A stretch of 64,000 nt of DNA. It comes from Scenedesmus sp. ARA3. Its lineage: Eukaryota; Chlorophyta; Chlorophyceae; Sphaeropleales; Scenedesmaceae. Where the stretch lies: positions 1 to 64,000 of the forward strand of contig RWJK01001142.1 in the NCBI GenBank assembly GCA_004335835.1, read 5' to 3'. Of this stretch, positions 33,207-45,042 are shown piece after piece. The position numbers and the translations under genes are program-made. Position 1 is the first letter of the stretch, and each line of letters opens with the position of its first letter. The notes beneath the pieces were generated by a model. It was not told where the DNA came from and ran no database searches. It was given only the letters and a program-made list of their open reading frames with translations.

Positions 33207-35693
33207 TTAATCCCAGCTCTGCGAGGGACCAGACGCCGCCCACAAATGACCATGTCCACGGTCAGCCAGCAAGCATTCCATGCTGTCAATGCGGCAGCGC
33301 TGCAGAGTCTGCACCAGCTGCTGATTCAGTTGCTGCAGCGCCCCCGCCTGCAGGGCCGTTGGCTGCAGCCTCACAGGTAGCTGCAGCTGCAGCGCTGTCA
33401 AGCAGGGTAGGCTGCAGATGACCGATGACAGCGCAAGCATGCCAGCAGCACTGTGGTAGCAGCCTGGCTTGAACTGCAGCACTTCCCAGATTGTGGCGCG
33501 CTGCTCTCCATCTGCTGCCGCAACACCCTCCTGCAGCTGTTGCTGCATCAACTCGCCAGCAGCCTGTTCAGGCGTGTCAAGGTGTGATGGCATCTGCTGC
33601 TCTGGTAGTGTATCACTCAGGAGCGCCAGGCGCTTCAATGTCAAGCGCTGCAGTGCGGTAAGGGGCTGCAGCACTGCTGCCAGCTGTGCAAAAGTGGCCT
33701 CAAGCAGGAGGCCCTTCCCCCAGAACATTTTTGTATGTCTTCCAGCAGAGCGTAAGGGATTCCAGCTGCGTCATTCTGCTCAGCACCTGCAGTGCTACTG
33801 CTGGCATCAGCACTGAATTCGGTGTGCATTGGTTGGGGCGGTCAGGCGCACGGCCATTTAGCTCCAAGTGTTTTAGCGGCAATGCACCCCATGCCTGTTC
33901 AACCCTGGCAACAGGTGTGTTTGTCGCATAGTAGTCTGTGAAGCTCACGCTTGACAAGTGCTGCAGGCTGGCTAGCTGCTGCAGCTCTTCCACTGCTGGT
34001 GGCCGCTCAAAAAACTTCATGTTGAGCTGTTCCAGCGAGGGGAACTTGAGCAGTGGCTGCACGCTGCAAGCGAGACTGTTGCCCTCATAGTCATAGGTCC
34101 AGTTCACGGACCGCAGGCTGACAGGAAAGACATCTGAAGACAGCATGACGCTGGCCCTGCACTCCAGGTATGAGAGAGCTGTCAAGTGCCCCAGCTGCAG
34201 TTGAAACGGTGGTGTTGCTGCCTGCTCAGGTTCATCCTCTTGTTGCTCATTCTGGTATGGCAGGTCCCTGTTTTTATATCGCCATATGGATGCTTCCAGC
34301 CGCTTCAGCTGTGGCAGCTGCAGGTGCACTAGCTGCCGGGCTGAAACTCCATCAACTTCACTTCTGTCAGCTGCCGCAGGGCTGACATGGGGCCAAGCAC
34401 GCCGTTGCTGCAGTCCAGTAGTTCTGCGCCTCGTGTTGTTGCAGGCAGCACATCGAGGCTGCGCAGTGCTGTCAGGCCGCACAGTGCAGCCAGGTGCTGC
34501 GGCTTATCAAACTCCAGGCTGCACACCAGCTGTGTCAGGGTAGCCGCTGGCAGCTGCTGCAGGAGTACGCCTGGCAGCGGTACTGCATTTGCAGCATAGC
34601 TCCCTGAATGGCAGCACAGCGCCTGCAGTTTCCAGCTGCTCGACTGTGCTGTGCCAGCGTTGCACTTGACTGCAGCAGTGGTCTCAACTGTGCTATTTGC
34701 TGTGTGTCGTCCCGCGCTGCCTTGTGATGCCACTGCTGCTGCTGGTGCTGCTGCTGGTACGGCTGCTTCGGTTGAAGCTTTGAGCACTTCTGCTATAGCT
34801 TCCATGGCTTCATCAAATTTGCTTATCCATTCCAGTTCTGAACCCCTTGTTGTCAGGCCCGAGAGCCCAAGGTACCTGACAATGCGGCCATGTTGCCGCA
34901 GCCAGTCAACCAAGCTCATCAGAGCTGGAGCCGGATCGAATCGCACAAGCTGCACTGTCACGTCGAGCTGCTGCAGAAGCGGCGGCAGCTCCATAGGAAA
35001 CAGCTGAAAAGCATGAACCCGCCCCAAACGGAGCTCTGTCAGCTGCTGCAGCCTTGCGATGGGTGCCAATGCAGCTTTGTCCGCCTCTTTCAAGGCCGCT
35101 CTGTCCGTATGGTACATCAGCACCCGTTTGAATCTGTCTTCATTGCTGCTTGAAAGGTCAAGGTCTAGGTCTAGCCTCTTTAGGCTGGTTGGTAGCTGCA
35201 TCAAGACACCAGCTGCCCAGTAGCCGCTTTCAAAGGTGAAGCGCTGCAGCCCCTGCATCTGCTGCTGCTGGCTGGACATTACTTTGACAAGAGCTGCGAT
35301 TGCCGGCTCCATGTTGGAGTCAGCAGCAAGTTTGACAGGTAGCTGCAAGTCAAGTCCTCGCAGGAGACCTGCATGCCGCTGCAACCAGGTGCTGAAGGCA
35401 ACAGCGTGCTCTGCGTGGTGCGTGCTCAGCGCTGTTGTCAACTGCCCTGCACAGTGCCGGTCCACCTCTGCGCGCAGCTCCTTGCAGGAGTGCAACAGCC
35501 GAAGCAGCACATCCTGGTTGTTGCTGACATGCGCATTGCTCAACAGGGCTGCCTGCAGCTCTGCACACTGCAGCAGAGGGCTGCCTTGTAGTGCAGCTTG
35601 GCGTTGCGTGGCAGCGTTGCATGTCGTTTTTGCTGCTGCAAGACGACTCGCCTGCATGTGCAACATAGAAGCCCGTTCGATGTGAATAGCCAT
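33207..35693 (-). pseudogene. Leucine-rich-repeat protein gene with two opposite frameshifts (pseudogene or sequence errors)
   Basis: A single long exon. Frame 1 runs from 35693 to about 34340 (starts MAIHIERASMLHMQ). The reading then continues in a second frame from about 34340 to 33715, and returns to the first frame from about 33715 to the stop at 33207. All three parts are LRR-like, with spaced L-x-x-L-x-L segments (LTELRLGRV, LKRLEASIW, LEQLNMKFF, LKHLELNG, LQRLTLKRLALLSD), so the coding sense plainly crosses both shifts. The N-terminus has a helical LLRLLHSCKELRAEV segment, as in algal LRR/F-box-like families. No GT-AG intron of credible size explains the joints. The second shift falls at a C5 run (33717-33721), a classic indel site. 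TGTAA follows. Function unknown. Confidence 0.65.
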
Positions 35694-36639
35694 GCTTGAC
35701 GCACCAAGACGTTCAGCAGACCGTCGACCTTGACAACAACCGCTGCTGTCAGGCCTTTGAACAGAAACGCATTAATCAAGTCAAGCAGTTATTTGCTTAC
35801 AGTTCACGGCTTTGGCAACTGAACAGCTAGTCCGGCGTCAGCACACAAGACCAGCACAAAGCGGGAAATCAGTTCTGCGCTCGCACAAACGCCTGAAGCG
35901 ATGCTAACAAGGACTGAGCACGATACCGTGCATAGAAGTGTGTCGTCACGGCGGTACCACGCACGTCATCTACAATGGCAACAATGAGCGGACATTGACC
36001 TGGAGATATGATGTCATTGACTGCTGTCACTGACATGTTTGTGTCTTAACAGGTGATTGTGACGAACGAAAGCAAAATGGCTGATTATGTTCAGTGCAAC
36101 GTCTGCCTCCAGCTTTGACAATTGTGACATCCTTCGGGCATGGCAGTGCAACCACATAGGACGCTCCACCACAGGCCATGGCAGTTGTGGTGGCGAGGTG
36201 CATGCATCGTCGCCCGGTTGCAGCACTTGCTGGCATACTATCGGCTGTACACAGCTCATCTCTGGCAGCTGGTCTCGTCGGCGGCCCTGTTTTTGTTGGT
36301 TGAGTTGGTTGTAATAAAGACAGCAGATTTACCCAAACACATAGCAGCTGTACCCTACAACCGCTGTCGAAAGTACAGGTACATACAGCACAACGTGAAC
36401 ACCACCGCCACGCCACTTTCTGTGCTGCCTGTGCTACTAACCGCACACCGTACCAGTGCAATTTTTCAGCACTGCAATCACGGCATGCACGAATCGTAAT
36501 ACACCACGTCACTACGCCCTCACAAGCGGAATAGTTGCCAGGCTCGTCAACCCGTGCTGCCTATGATGGCCCGTCACCCCGATGGTGTTGATGCTGTGGC
36601 TTGATGGGCGAAATGATGATGAACCCGTGCTGCCTGCAC
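35694..36639. other. 5' flank of the LRR gene; no supported gene
   Basis: AT content is a little higher than around it. No coherent exon chain was seen on either strand. Confidence 0.5.
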
Positions 36640-36947
36640 TGCCTGTACCGCAGTACTGCAGCTGCGCAGCTGCACACCATGTCAGACACCGTCACAAGCG
36701 CAAAGTACACGTGCACTTCCTCAGGAGGTTTCCCGGCACTGTCTGTACTGCTGATACTGCCATACCACTGGTGGCACCAACACTTCCTCAGGTGGCACCA
36801 CCACTGCCTGCACTGCCTGTACTGCACACCACATCAGTACGCCCTCACAAGGTACATGTGCTCCTCTTCCAAGTGGTTCCCAGGCACCACCTGTGCTGCC
36901 AGTACTGCCGTAACGCCAACACTGTTTGCAGTGCCTGCACTGCCACG
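36640..36947 (-). repeat. Copies of the terminal exon end of the following gene, downstream of its stop
   Basis: The segment encoding EEEHVYFALVR (36950-37005) is repeated at about 36838-36880 and 36675-36730. Neighbouring GTACTGCC(A/G)-type blocks are repeated too. These copies lie in the 3' UTR or beyond, and only the first is in the gene. Confidence 0.75.
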
Positions 36948-39303
36948 TCAGTACGCCCTCACAAGCGCAAAGTACACATGCTCCTCTTCTAGATAGTTCC
37001 CTGCCTCATCCGTGCGGTAGCCGCACCCCACATAAAACCCGGGCCCCGCAGCCCTCATATAATCCCGCCCCGAAAAACTCAGCGGCGACCAGCTGGCTTT
37101 CTGCATTGGTGCAGGCCACAATGCACTCGGCAGGTCCTCTTTGCTGAGTGCTATGCCTGCTGCCTGCTGCTGCTTGAGCAGCGTGGGGTCCGCTGGGTAG
37201 GTGAGGGCCACATCAGCTCCTGCATCTGCTTGGTTTGGTACTAGGGTGAGCCCAATTTCCACTCGGCTGTAGACTGGCGGAGACAGGAAGCTGAAAAAGG
37301 AAAAGGGAGCTGGCGGGGACAGCAGCATCCGGCTGTGCAGCAGGCCTGCGCAAGACATAGCAGCCAGGTGTCCACAGGGTTTGCACATGAGTAAAAGCAG
37401 GGAGCGGCTGCGTTGCAAGCAGCAGCGTGTGCTGCCTTGGATGCTCAAGGAGCACAAGGGGTACCAGGTCAGGAATGGTCCAGCGCAAGCGCTGCTGCGT
37501 ATGCCAGGTGCCAACGCCTACGCACTACGCATACGAGTGGTGCCTGCGGAGAGCTGCTGCTCCCTGCTGCTATTAATTTGACTACACCAGCGAAGTTCCA
37601 GGCGTGTGTGCATTTGGCATATTCCAGCCTGGAATTTCCAGGGGTGCAGTAGCTGCAACGATCATCCCAGGCCAACGCCGGAAGCAAACAAAACACAGGC
37701 AAAGAATGCCATAGACAGCGCTCAACCATGTCAGTACAGCAGAGAGCACACTTCGCCCACCTGTTCTGTTTGCTAGGAAGAACTGCTGCCTGAACCTGTC
37801 CTGAGGGGCAGCCATGCTGGCAGGGCTGGGCTTGAGCCATGGCGTGGCCCGCGGGTGGCGTGCCTGCATGCTGCTGTCTACTGACAGGGGGTTGGCTGGC
37901 TTCTGGTAGGTGAACTGCTCACAGATGCCCTCATAGGTGTACACCTGCATGCAATTGCAGACGTGGGTATCATGTCACCATGTATATTGCCGTGCTGCCT
38001 GCTGTTTGGAGTCAGCCAAGCAGTACTAACCTGCCTACCGTATCACAATGTTGGACTGTGCTGATTTTATAACCTAAAAGCACATGCACCACTTCCGTTG
38101 AAACCTGCGAGCCGACCCAGGCACCTCACTTTAATACGCACGCACCTCTCCTGGCTGGCTGGGGAAGTCGTCCCATATGAAAAACTCATCAAACAGCTGC
38201 GTGGAGCGGCCCTCATCTAGCACGTAGCGGCCGATGCTGGCACGCCACAGGCTGAAGATGGCCCCGGGCTCCAGCTCATCCAAGATGCGCACCCTGAAGT
38301 GTGAAGTTCACAGCCAACATTTGAACTAGTTAGCAGTGAGGAATAATGTTTTCAAGTGCAGAACAGACCAGAAGTGACAACCAAATGCAACGCTATGCTG
38401 GCACGCCACAGGCTGAAGATGGCCCCAGGCTGCAGCTGATCTAAAATGTCGACTCTGAAGTTCACAGCAGCCAGGAAGTTCATTGTGGTCAGTGATGGAA
38501 GTTCATGGTGAGTTTCAGAGTAAAGTTCATAGAGCGCTAGTTAAGACCACGTTGCTGACTCAGCTATGGTGGCGGATGGTGCCTGGGCCCACATGTAGCT
38601 GCACTGGCACTGCAACAGAGACTGACTGCGATACAATGGTGTAGCGGCAGACGCCTTGGAGGGCTGCGTGCACAATGCACGCGCATGCGCGCTGTCAAAC
38701 AGCGCAGGAACAACTTGCGCAACCACCCTTGAGCGTCCACCAGCCACCAGGGCTGTCAGCTCACATGACCACACAGCTGCAGCAGCCCTCTGACATGTCC
38801 CTTGTCTGCAGTTTGCTGCTGCCTCCCAATGCCTGGCAGGAGCCTTATGCAACACCCAGCCTTATGCAACACCCAGCGTGCTCATCAGATGTGCTTGCCA
38901 TCCTCTGGAGCCGCACCTGTCTGCTGGCGGCACTGCTGCGATGGCCTTCCAGATCTCATATGCTGCATTGAATGAGGATGCATCCAGCGGCCGCAGGTCA
39001 TCCAGCACACTGATCAGCCCAGCTGCAGCCTCCACCAGGTCACTCACCTGCAATGGTGACACATTATAACATGTTATAACATGTGTGAGTTGGGGGCTGA
39101 GCGATTGATTGAGGAAGTGAGCAAGCGGGTTGCAGACTCTGAGTCTGCACTGACAGTGCACAGGGCTCGTGCAGTTTGTGGTTGACTGGGTGTAATCTAC
39201 ACAGCTCTGAGGTGCATCGCAGGATGCATGAAGTCTGACACAGCACTAGGAACGCTCACGCAGCAGCGGCATCTTCTGTGCAGGCCATGCACGCACGACG
39301 AGC

Positions 39304-39338
<35 letters not shown>

Positions 39339-39711
39339 GGAATTGCAAGGCGTATGAAGAGCTGCAACTGCTGGTTGAGATAAGAGCATACTTGACAGAG
39401 TTTGATGAGTGCAAACGGGGCTTGTCTGCACGACAAGGTCACTGCTGCTGCTGCTGCTGCCAGGCTGCAGGTGCTGCTGCCCCAGGCATGCCACGCACAT
39501 GTTCGTCCGAATACTCTTCGTACTGTGGCCTGAGAAACTGCTCGCCAAGCAGCTGAGTAAGTTCTTCTTGATCGATTGACTGGTCCGACCGAGAACGAAT
39601 CCGCCTGCACCTCGTCCCTGCTAGCCTAACCTGCCCCTGCGGGGCCTGAGCGTGTTGAGAGCGACTAGATACGAGAACCTTTTGCGGTTGCAAAAATGCA
39701 CCAGCCAACAT
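36948..39711 (-). CDS. Unrecognised plastid-type protein, 5 exons
   Basis: Exons on minus: 39711-39499, 39047-38917, 38293-38146, 37944-37761, 37273-36948, giving 333 aa with consistent phases. The N-terminus (MLAGAFLQPQKVLVSSRSQH...) is a basic transit-like peptide, followed by an acidic stretch (SIDQEELTQLLGEQFLRP). Well-formed segments follow: LISVLDDLRPLDASSFNAAY, ILDELEPGAIFSLWRAS, LFDEFFIWDDFPSQPGE, VYTYEGICEQFTYQ, FYVGCGYRTDEAGNYLEEEH. The composition and aromatic motifs are those of a conserved globular protein, but I cannot name the family. An extra copy of the exon 3 start lies upstream in its intron (38395-38470), and copies of the gene end lie downstream of the stop. Confidence 0.65.
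38395..38470 (-). repeat. Partial copy of exon 3 start of the plastid-type protein gene
   Basis: Copies the acceptor and the ILDELEPGAIFSLWRAS-coding segment (38225-38293) about 180 bp upstream of the real exon. It now has a stop codon in frame. Confidence 0.8.
39300..39342. repeat. (CTG)n microsatellite in intron 1 of the plastid-type protein gene
   Basis: Fourteen CTG triplets on plus, near the middle of intron 1; a shorter CTG run follows at about 39439-39462. Confidence 0.9.
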
Positions 39712-40568
39712 GGGAGCAGCAACACCAAGCTGGAGAAATGGACAGTCCAGCTACACACTATGGCAGTGTCTTGCAGGATGCATGAAGTTAAACAGGCACG
39801 TACAACTGCAATCGCTCGGCAAGCAAGCTGTGCACCATCATTGACGCGTTCACACACATGGGGTGTAGGGCGTCACCCTGAATAGGGTTCAACAGAAAGT
39901 TTCAAACCAAGCCAACCATGCGCAGCCACGTGGCCACTGAGCACCTGTTGCGCGCCGCTGTTGGCGCTGCAGATGCATGCAGTCGTGACAATCATATGCC
40001 ACAGCAGCTGTGTGCTCTCTAGCAGCAGCAGCTGTGGCGGTCACATGCCACAGCAGCTGTAGCAGCCACATGCAACAGCAGACCCTATAAGCACAGCTTC
40101 ACACCAAATGCCGCCAGCACCATTCTGCAGGATCCAGCCATGCTGTTATACATGCTGTACCAGCTATATCAACACAACATATGTATCTAAAATGCACAAC
40201 AAGGATGATGGCCAGCACATTTACACCACCAGCAAAGCAACACCGACTCCAAGCATGCTACAGCCTGTCCATAGCCAGCACCCAGCACTGACAACACAGC
40301 AATGCGCATGGCGCAATAGCTGTCAAGTGCAGACAGCACAACTTTTCGGGTTGCTCTCAACTGCTTGGACCACTGATCTGCCGGTCATTTGCCGGTCAAA
40401 TCAAACACGGCAGCAGCAAGATGCACAGACGATATGCATGTCCTTCCTGAACACCACATGACTCCAACAGAACCTGCTCGCATGTGAGCTGCGCAGCTGC
40501 TACTGAAATCAGGCAGCAACATGTGATAAGCGACAGCGGAAAAGACAGAGGAGCCAGCATGTATCATA
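39712..40568. other. 5' flank of the plastid-type protein gene; no supported gene
   Basis: Contains short repeats of CACATGCCACAGCAGCTGT (around 39995-40075) but no exon chain. It adjoins the 3' end of the SDR gene. Confidence 0.5.
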
Positions 40569-40573
40569 TTACA
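40569..40573 (-). terminator. TGTAA polyadenylation signal near the SDR gene stop
   Basis: TGTAA on minus, only 21 nt past the stop codon. That is closer than usual, so it may be fortuitous. Confidence 0.35.
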
Positions 40574-40594
40574 CGTGACAAAACATGTGACATG

Positions 40595-43070
40595 TTACTT
40601 CCACTCTGCGATCTTCCAGTCGTCAATGATGCCTCCCGGCACCAAGGGGTCTGTTGCTGCTGCCACTGCCACCTTTGCCACCTGTTCCACTGGCACAGGC
40701 GGGATGAAGCCTGCACCAACCACCGGCAGCTGCGCTAGCTGCTTGGCATTAGGGATGTGCCTGCACACAGCAGACAGGAAGGCAAAATGTCAGCAGGAAC
40801 GAAGCGTGTCAATGAAGCCTGCACCAACCACCGGCAGCTGCGCTAGCTACTTGGCATTGGGGATGTGCCTGCACACAGCAGACAGGAAGGCAACATGTCA
40901 GCAAGAACGAAGCGTGTCAATGAAGCCTGCACCAACCACCGGCAGCTGCGCTAGCTACTTGGCATTGGGGATGTGCCTGCACACAGCAGACAGGAAGGCA
41001 ACATGTCAGCAAGAACGAAGCGTGTCAATGAAGCCTGCACCAACCACCGGCAGCTGCGCTAGCTGCTTGGCATTGGGGATGTGCCTGCACACAGCAGACA
41101 GGAAGGCAACATGTCAGCAGGAACGAAGCATGTCAATGAAGCCTGCACCAATCACCGGCAGCTGCGCTAGCTGCTTGGCATTGGGGATGTGCCTGCACGC
41201 AGCAGACAGCAAGGCATGGCAGGAACAGAGCGTGTCAACCAGCAGCAGCAGAGCTCAGGGAGCTGCTGCCAGGGGGTGTTGCATTAAAGTCTTTCGGTTG
41301 CAGGAAGCTACTGGGCTGGCTAGCTGACAGAATGAAGCAGCTGCTCCGATGGCTGCAGTACAGCATGTGTGTCTGCAGCTGCACATCCAGACAGGCCTGC
41401 ATCCTGCTGCAGCGCCGCAACGACTTGTTTTGCAAAATCCTGGGTGCGTAGAACATGCCCACGCAGTTCTGCAGTTGCGGTGCCATTGCAGCTGTGCTTG
41501 CTGTTGCAGCGCTGCAAAATCTCATTCGAGCGCGTACCCCTGGGGCGTGAAGAACATGCCCAGCGGCAGCGCTGCAACATGCACTTGAAACTGAACACAT
41601 TGATTCAAACTCACTTGAGCGCATACTCCAGGGGCGCGAAGAACATGCCCAGCGGCAGCGACACGTGCGCGCTGACGGCCCTGTCTCCGTAGATGACCCA
41701 AGGCCGCAGCACCACGCCAGAGTCCGGGTAGCTGCGCAGAAGCTCCTCCTCTGCCTGGCGCTTGCCCTGCAAGGGTGTTATAACACAAGAAATAACAGTG
41801 TTATGACGAGCAGCACCACGCCAGAGTCCGGGTAGCTGCGCAGCAGCTCTTCCTCCGCCTGGCGCTTGCCCTGCAGGGGCGTCAAATGTGTTGCATGTAT
41901 AACTTGTTAGATAACCACAAAAACGTTGTCAACGACTCATACATAGCAGTAGCAGACGAGCCATCGCATCTTCAGACAACACTGGCAGCGGGCATTGTAC
42001 ATTGACAGTACATAATCACTGTTCTTTCTTGCATTGGTGCTGCCAGGCGGCGCAGCTGCAAGCAGCAGTGAGTAAGATAGGCTCACACACGCTCACACGG
42101 TATCCAAGTGTCTGAAAACATAATATAATACTCTGATGACGTCCGCCGCCAATCACCCCGCACCTGAATGTACCCGGACAGCACCATGTCAATGCCAGGC
42201 ACCCTCACCCTCACACCCCATTCACACCTTCATCATAACAGCCTGAAACAACAAATAACAACCTTGGTAATGCCAATCACCCCGCACCTGGATGTACCCG
42301 GACAGCACCATGTCAATGCCAGGCACCCTCACCCTCACACCCAACTCACACCTTCATCATAAGAGCCTGAAAATATTAATTAAACCTTGGTGATGCCAAT
42401 CACCCCGCACCTGAATGTACCCGGACAGTACCATGTCAATGCCAGGCACTGGCGGAGTGTGTGCAGAAATGTACACAAAGCGAGGCACGCCAGCAGCCTT
42501 GGCAGTGGCAATGGCTGCTGCGTTTGCTGTGCCGTTGATGCGCAGCATGTCAGCTTGGCTGCCGAATGCGCCGACACAGCTGATGGCGGCAAGGGCTCCT
42601 GGTAGCACATCCTGCGGTCATCAGCGTATGTACACAGGGTAACGGTCAGATCGTGTACGTTGACAGGTAGGTGGGCGGGTCCAGCGCGCTGGCTTTTACC
42701 CCCTATGCCTCAAGCAGGAAAAAATACTACGGTAGGTTGCACGCCGCTGCGTGGCCTGCACTGCTGGCAGTACAATGGTAGTGCTATAGGCATTAGCTGG
42801 GGTGGGATGCACTGCTTATTAGACAACCAGCTGCTGCTGAGGACGGTGACACGACATCACACCTGGTAGGTGCGCGGCTCCAGCGCGTTGGCCTTCAACA
42901 TATCAACCAAAAATGTAACCACAGCACTTGCAGCAAGATGATTTCAACTTAGCCGTATTGCAAAGCAGCAGGCCGAAGCGCCCACCTGGTAGGTGCGCGG
43001 CTCCAGCGCGTTGCCGCGCAGCCACTCCACCTCCTTGGTCCATGGCTCCTTGCCGGTGGGCGGCGTGCCT

Positions 43071-43117
<47 letters not shown>

Positions 43118-43809
43118 GCTCAACGGTTTCTTGCCAGATGCAACACATGCCAATGCCGGGCACCTGCACACGGACTGATACCACACACCTGCTGCTGTGC
43201 CGCTGCATACATGGATTCGGCACAAGTATCACTGTACTGCACTCGCTTTCCGCTGCTGGTGCTGCTGCTGCAACTGCTCAGGCACGGGCACCACCAGCAT
43301 CTTACAAGCATAGTTATTTGTTGTGCTTGGACTGCTTGTGCAAACACATGCTGGCTGCTGGAGTGCCTGATGGCCATTGCTGCTGCAACAGCCATCATAC
43401 ACTCAAGCTAGACCCTTATTTCTTTTTGAATTTCAACACACTTAACGGGCTGATGGCCACCAGACCTATGAGTGGCACTTGCAATGATTCAAGCACTTCA
43501 GATATATACAACACACCTGACGGGCTGATGGCCACCACGTGCAGGCCTGTGTTGAGTGCCTCCTTGCACACCGCGCTGCCCACAAAGCCGCGCCCGCCAA
43601 ACACAATGAGCTTGGGAGGGCCGCTGTACGCCTGCGTGCACATTCATACACACACATACATATTTTACCAGCAGGAAACATACTTCCAGCAGCACACATG
43701 TACACATTGCAGCAAAAGGGCGATGTGGGACAGCTACCCAGGGGCTCAGCCCGGGCGCCGGCAATGTACGTGCACCCAGCATGGCACATGATGGTAGCAG
43801 CACCAGCAT
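40595..43809 (-). CDS. Atypical short-chain dehydrogenase-like NAD(P)-binding protein, probably mitochondrial, 6 exons
   Basis: Exons on minus: 43809-43738 (tentative), 43631-43517, 43068-42986, 42611-42411, 41766-41615, 40760-40595, giving 262 aa. LIVFGGRGFVGSAVCKEAL is the Rossmann glycine motif GxxGxxG. EVEWLRGNALEP, ISCVGAFGSQADMLRINGTA, VPRFVYISAH, GKRQAEEELLR, SGVVLRPWVIYGDR, LAQLPVVGAGFIPPVPVEQVA and a C-terminal GIIDDWKIAEW follow the order of the plant NAD(P)-binding Rossmann proteins that resemble complex I subunit NDUFA9. Exon 1 (MLVLLPSCAMLGART...) is chosen because it ends in phase with a GTAGCT donor, and it could be wrong. Every internal exon has partial copies beside it. Confidence 0.83.
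40704..41240 (-). repeat. 108-bp minisatellite made from the start of SDR exon 6
   Basis: ATGAAGCCTGCACCAA(C/T)C on plus recurs at 40704, 40812, 40920, 41028 and 41136, spacing exactly 108. Each unit holds the intron end, acceptor CTGTGTGCAG and the first codons of exon 6 (HIPNAKQLAQLPVVGAGF). The copy nearest the gene end is the real exon. Two copies (40812 and 40920 units) have CAG changed to TAG in frame. Because 108 is a multiple of 3, a spurious 250-aa frame runs through on plus. Confidence 0.95.
41526..41580 (-). repeat. Partial copy of SDR exon 5 (3' edge)
   Basis: Repeats the segment encoding LPLGMFFAPLEYAL with changes, downstream of the real exon on the minus strand. Confidence 0.8.
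41806..41881 (-). repeat. Partial copy of SDR exon 5 (5' edge with acceptor)
   Basis: Near-identical to 41693-41767 (GKRQAEEELLRSYPDSGVVL region and CTGCAG acceptor). It lies upstream of the real exon on the minus strand. Confidence 0.9.
42130..42430 (-). repeat. Three copies of the 3' edge of SDR exon 4, unit 123-124 bp
   Basis: AATCACCCCGCACCTG(A/G)ATG on plus recurs at 42151, 42275 and 42398. The last belongs to the full exon; the other two carry the last 40 nt of exon plus donor and intron. Confidence 0.92.
42660..42900 (-). repeat. Two partial copies of SDR exon 3 (3' edge)
   Basis: GGTAGGTGCGCGGCTCCAGCGCGTTG, present in the true exon end at 42988, recurs at 42867 and more diverged at 42667. 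Both are downstream of the real exon on the minus strand. Confidence 0.85.
43069..43115 (-). repeat. (CAG)15 tract abutting the acceptor of SDR exon 3
   Basis: On the coding strand this is (CTG)n ending CTGCAG, which is itself the 3' splice site. It is one of the longest pure triplet runs in the window. Confidence 0.9.
43436..43475 (-). repeat. Partial copy of SDR exon 2 (3' edge)
   Basis: Repeats the VVAISPSG-coding segment and donor (real at 43510-43537), downstream on the minus strand. Confidence 0.75.
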
Positions 43810-45037
43810 CTGTGCATGCTGCCCGGACTGCGGCTGCCATCGCTGGTTCAATATGACATAAAGATCACATGAACAGTTTGAAGTTCGCACTAGCGGCAGC
43901 TGCTCAGCAAACCCCGTATCTTCACTACTGTGCAACTTTCAGAAGCACACCCAGCCTGGATGCGAGTCAGCAGGTGTGAGGGTGCATACACACACGACTG
44001 GCAGAAGACACCTTACGATATGTGAAGCGTTGTGTGTGGCACGTGTGCTCAGACCTGCCTGCCCCAGAGCTGACAGTAAGTGCATGGAGTACTGCTTACT
44101 TGCGTGCAGGGTAAGGAACGGAGTTGCGCTGCTAGCCTGCGGCTCTGATGGCCTCAGCAGTGCATGTATGCAGTTGTACTGCCAGTGCTGCTGAGACCAG
44201 TAGTGCGCAAACGTTCATTTCAGCAACAGAAAAACGTAAGGTATGCCAGAGACGCTCCATGTGCACTCACAGGTTCGCTCTCTTTGGCGCTGCTGCTGGT
44301 GGTGCTTGGCGCTGCTGCTGCTGCACTGCCTGCTTCTGCAGCAAAGCCACGCATATGTCCTGCCAACCTGCAGGAAACAATATTCAACCGTATTCAAATG
44401 AGTTTAGAACTTCAGCGCTTCGTGCCACTTGCACTGCAACCCGATCGTAGCCAGTCACCCACGCATAACTGCTTGCTGCTGTGTGCTGTGCGGGCAGCCT
44501 GGATCAGCACCACACAGTTGTTTTACCTAGCTAAGCTTGAAAGCTCTGGAACCATCAGCGAAGGGCGCAGCAACTGGCTGAGCAGCGCCATGGTGGGCTA
44601 CTGCGGTGTACTGGACGAGCACAACGAGTTTAGCTGACTGCTGCTTCGTATCCAGAAGCAAGAAATACAACTCGCTTATTACGTGTCCAGCTTGTGGATG
44701 ACTGGGGCCCCAACGTACGCCTGATAGAAAGCATCTGCAGAAATGAATTTCACTCCAGTTACAGAAGAACCCTGGCCAGTGTGCCCTTTGTAAGCCCCGC
44801 GGACAACATGTACACACGACCGGCAAGGCTACAAGGCTCACACTACGTACAGGAACGCGCACTTAAAGCCAGGCTGCATCAGTCACTGGACAGAGCCAAC
44901 CACATAAGTAAGCCTGCCTGCCCCCTGCACAAGCTACAGGTCCCAAGGTTTGTCTGTATATACGTAAGCACACCAAAACACACACTGCTGGCACCCTGCT
45001 AACCAACAAATCAACCGACAACTCTGCTAGTAAATAC
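43810..45037. other. 5' flank of the SDR gene; no supported gene
   Basis: A plus-strand open frame at 44164-44637 includes a hydrophobic, signal-like stretch, but the rest is not convincing and no splice structure or domain supports it. Confidence 0.45.
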
Positions 45038-45042
45038 TTACA
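45038..45042 (-). terminator. TGTAA polyadenylation signal of the NAC beta gene
   Basis: TGTAA on minus, about 257 nt past the NAC beta stop codon. Confidence 0.5.

Noticed and set aside
40575..41327. 250-aa plus-strand frame with MKPAPTTGSCAS repeats
   Set aside because: It is the antisense reading of the 108-bp minisatellite, open only because the unit is a multiple of three. The minus strand carries the real SDR exon.
41312..41450. Possible extra SDR exon (DFAKQVVAALQQDAGLSG on minus)
   Set aside because: Exon 5 (phase 2) joins directly to exon 6 with a perfect codon and family-like spacing. Including this segment would add sequence absent from relatives.
42928..43791. 287-aa plus-strand frame with poly-Gln
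   Set aside because: Antisense of SDR exons 2-3 and the (CAG)15 tract.
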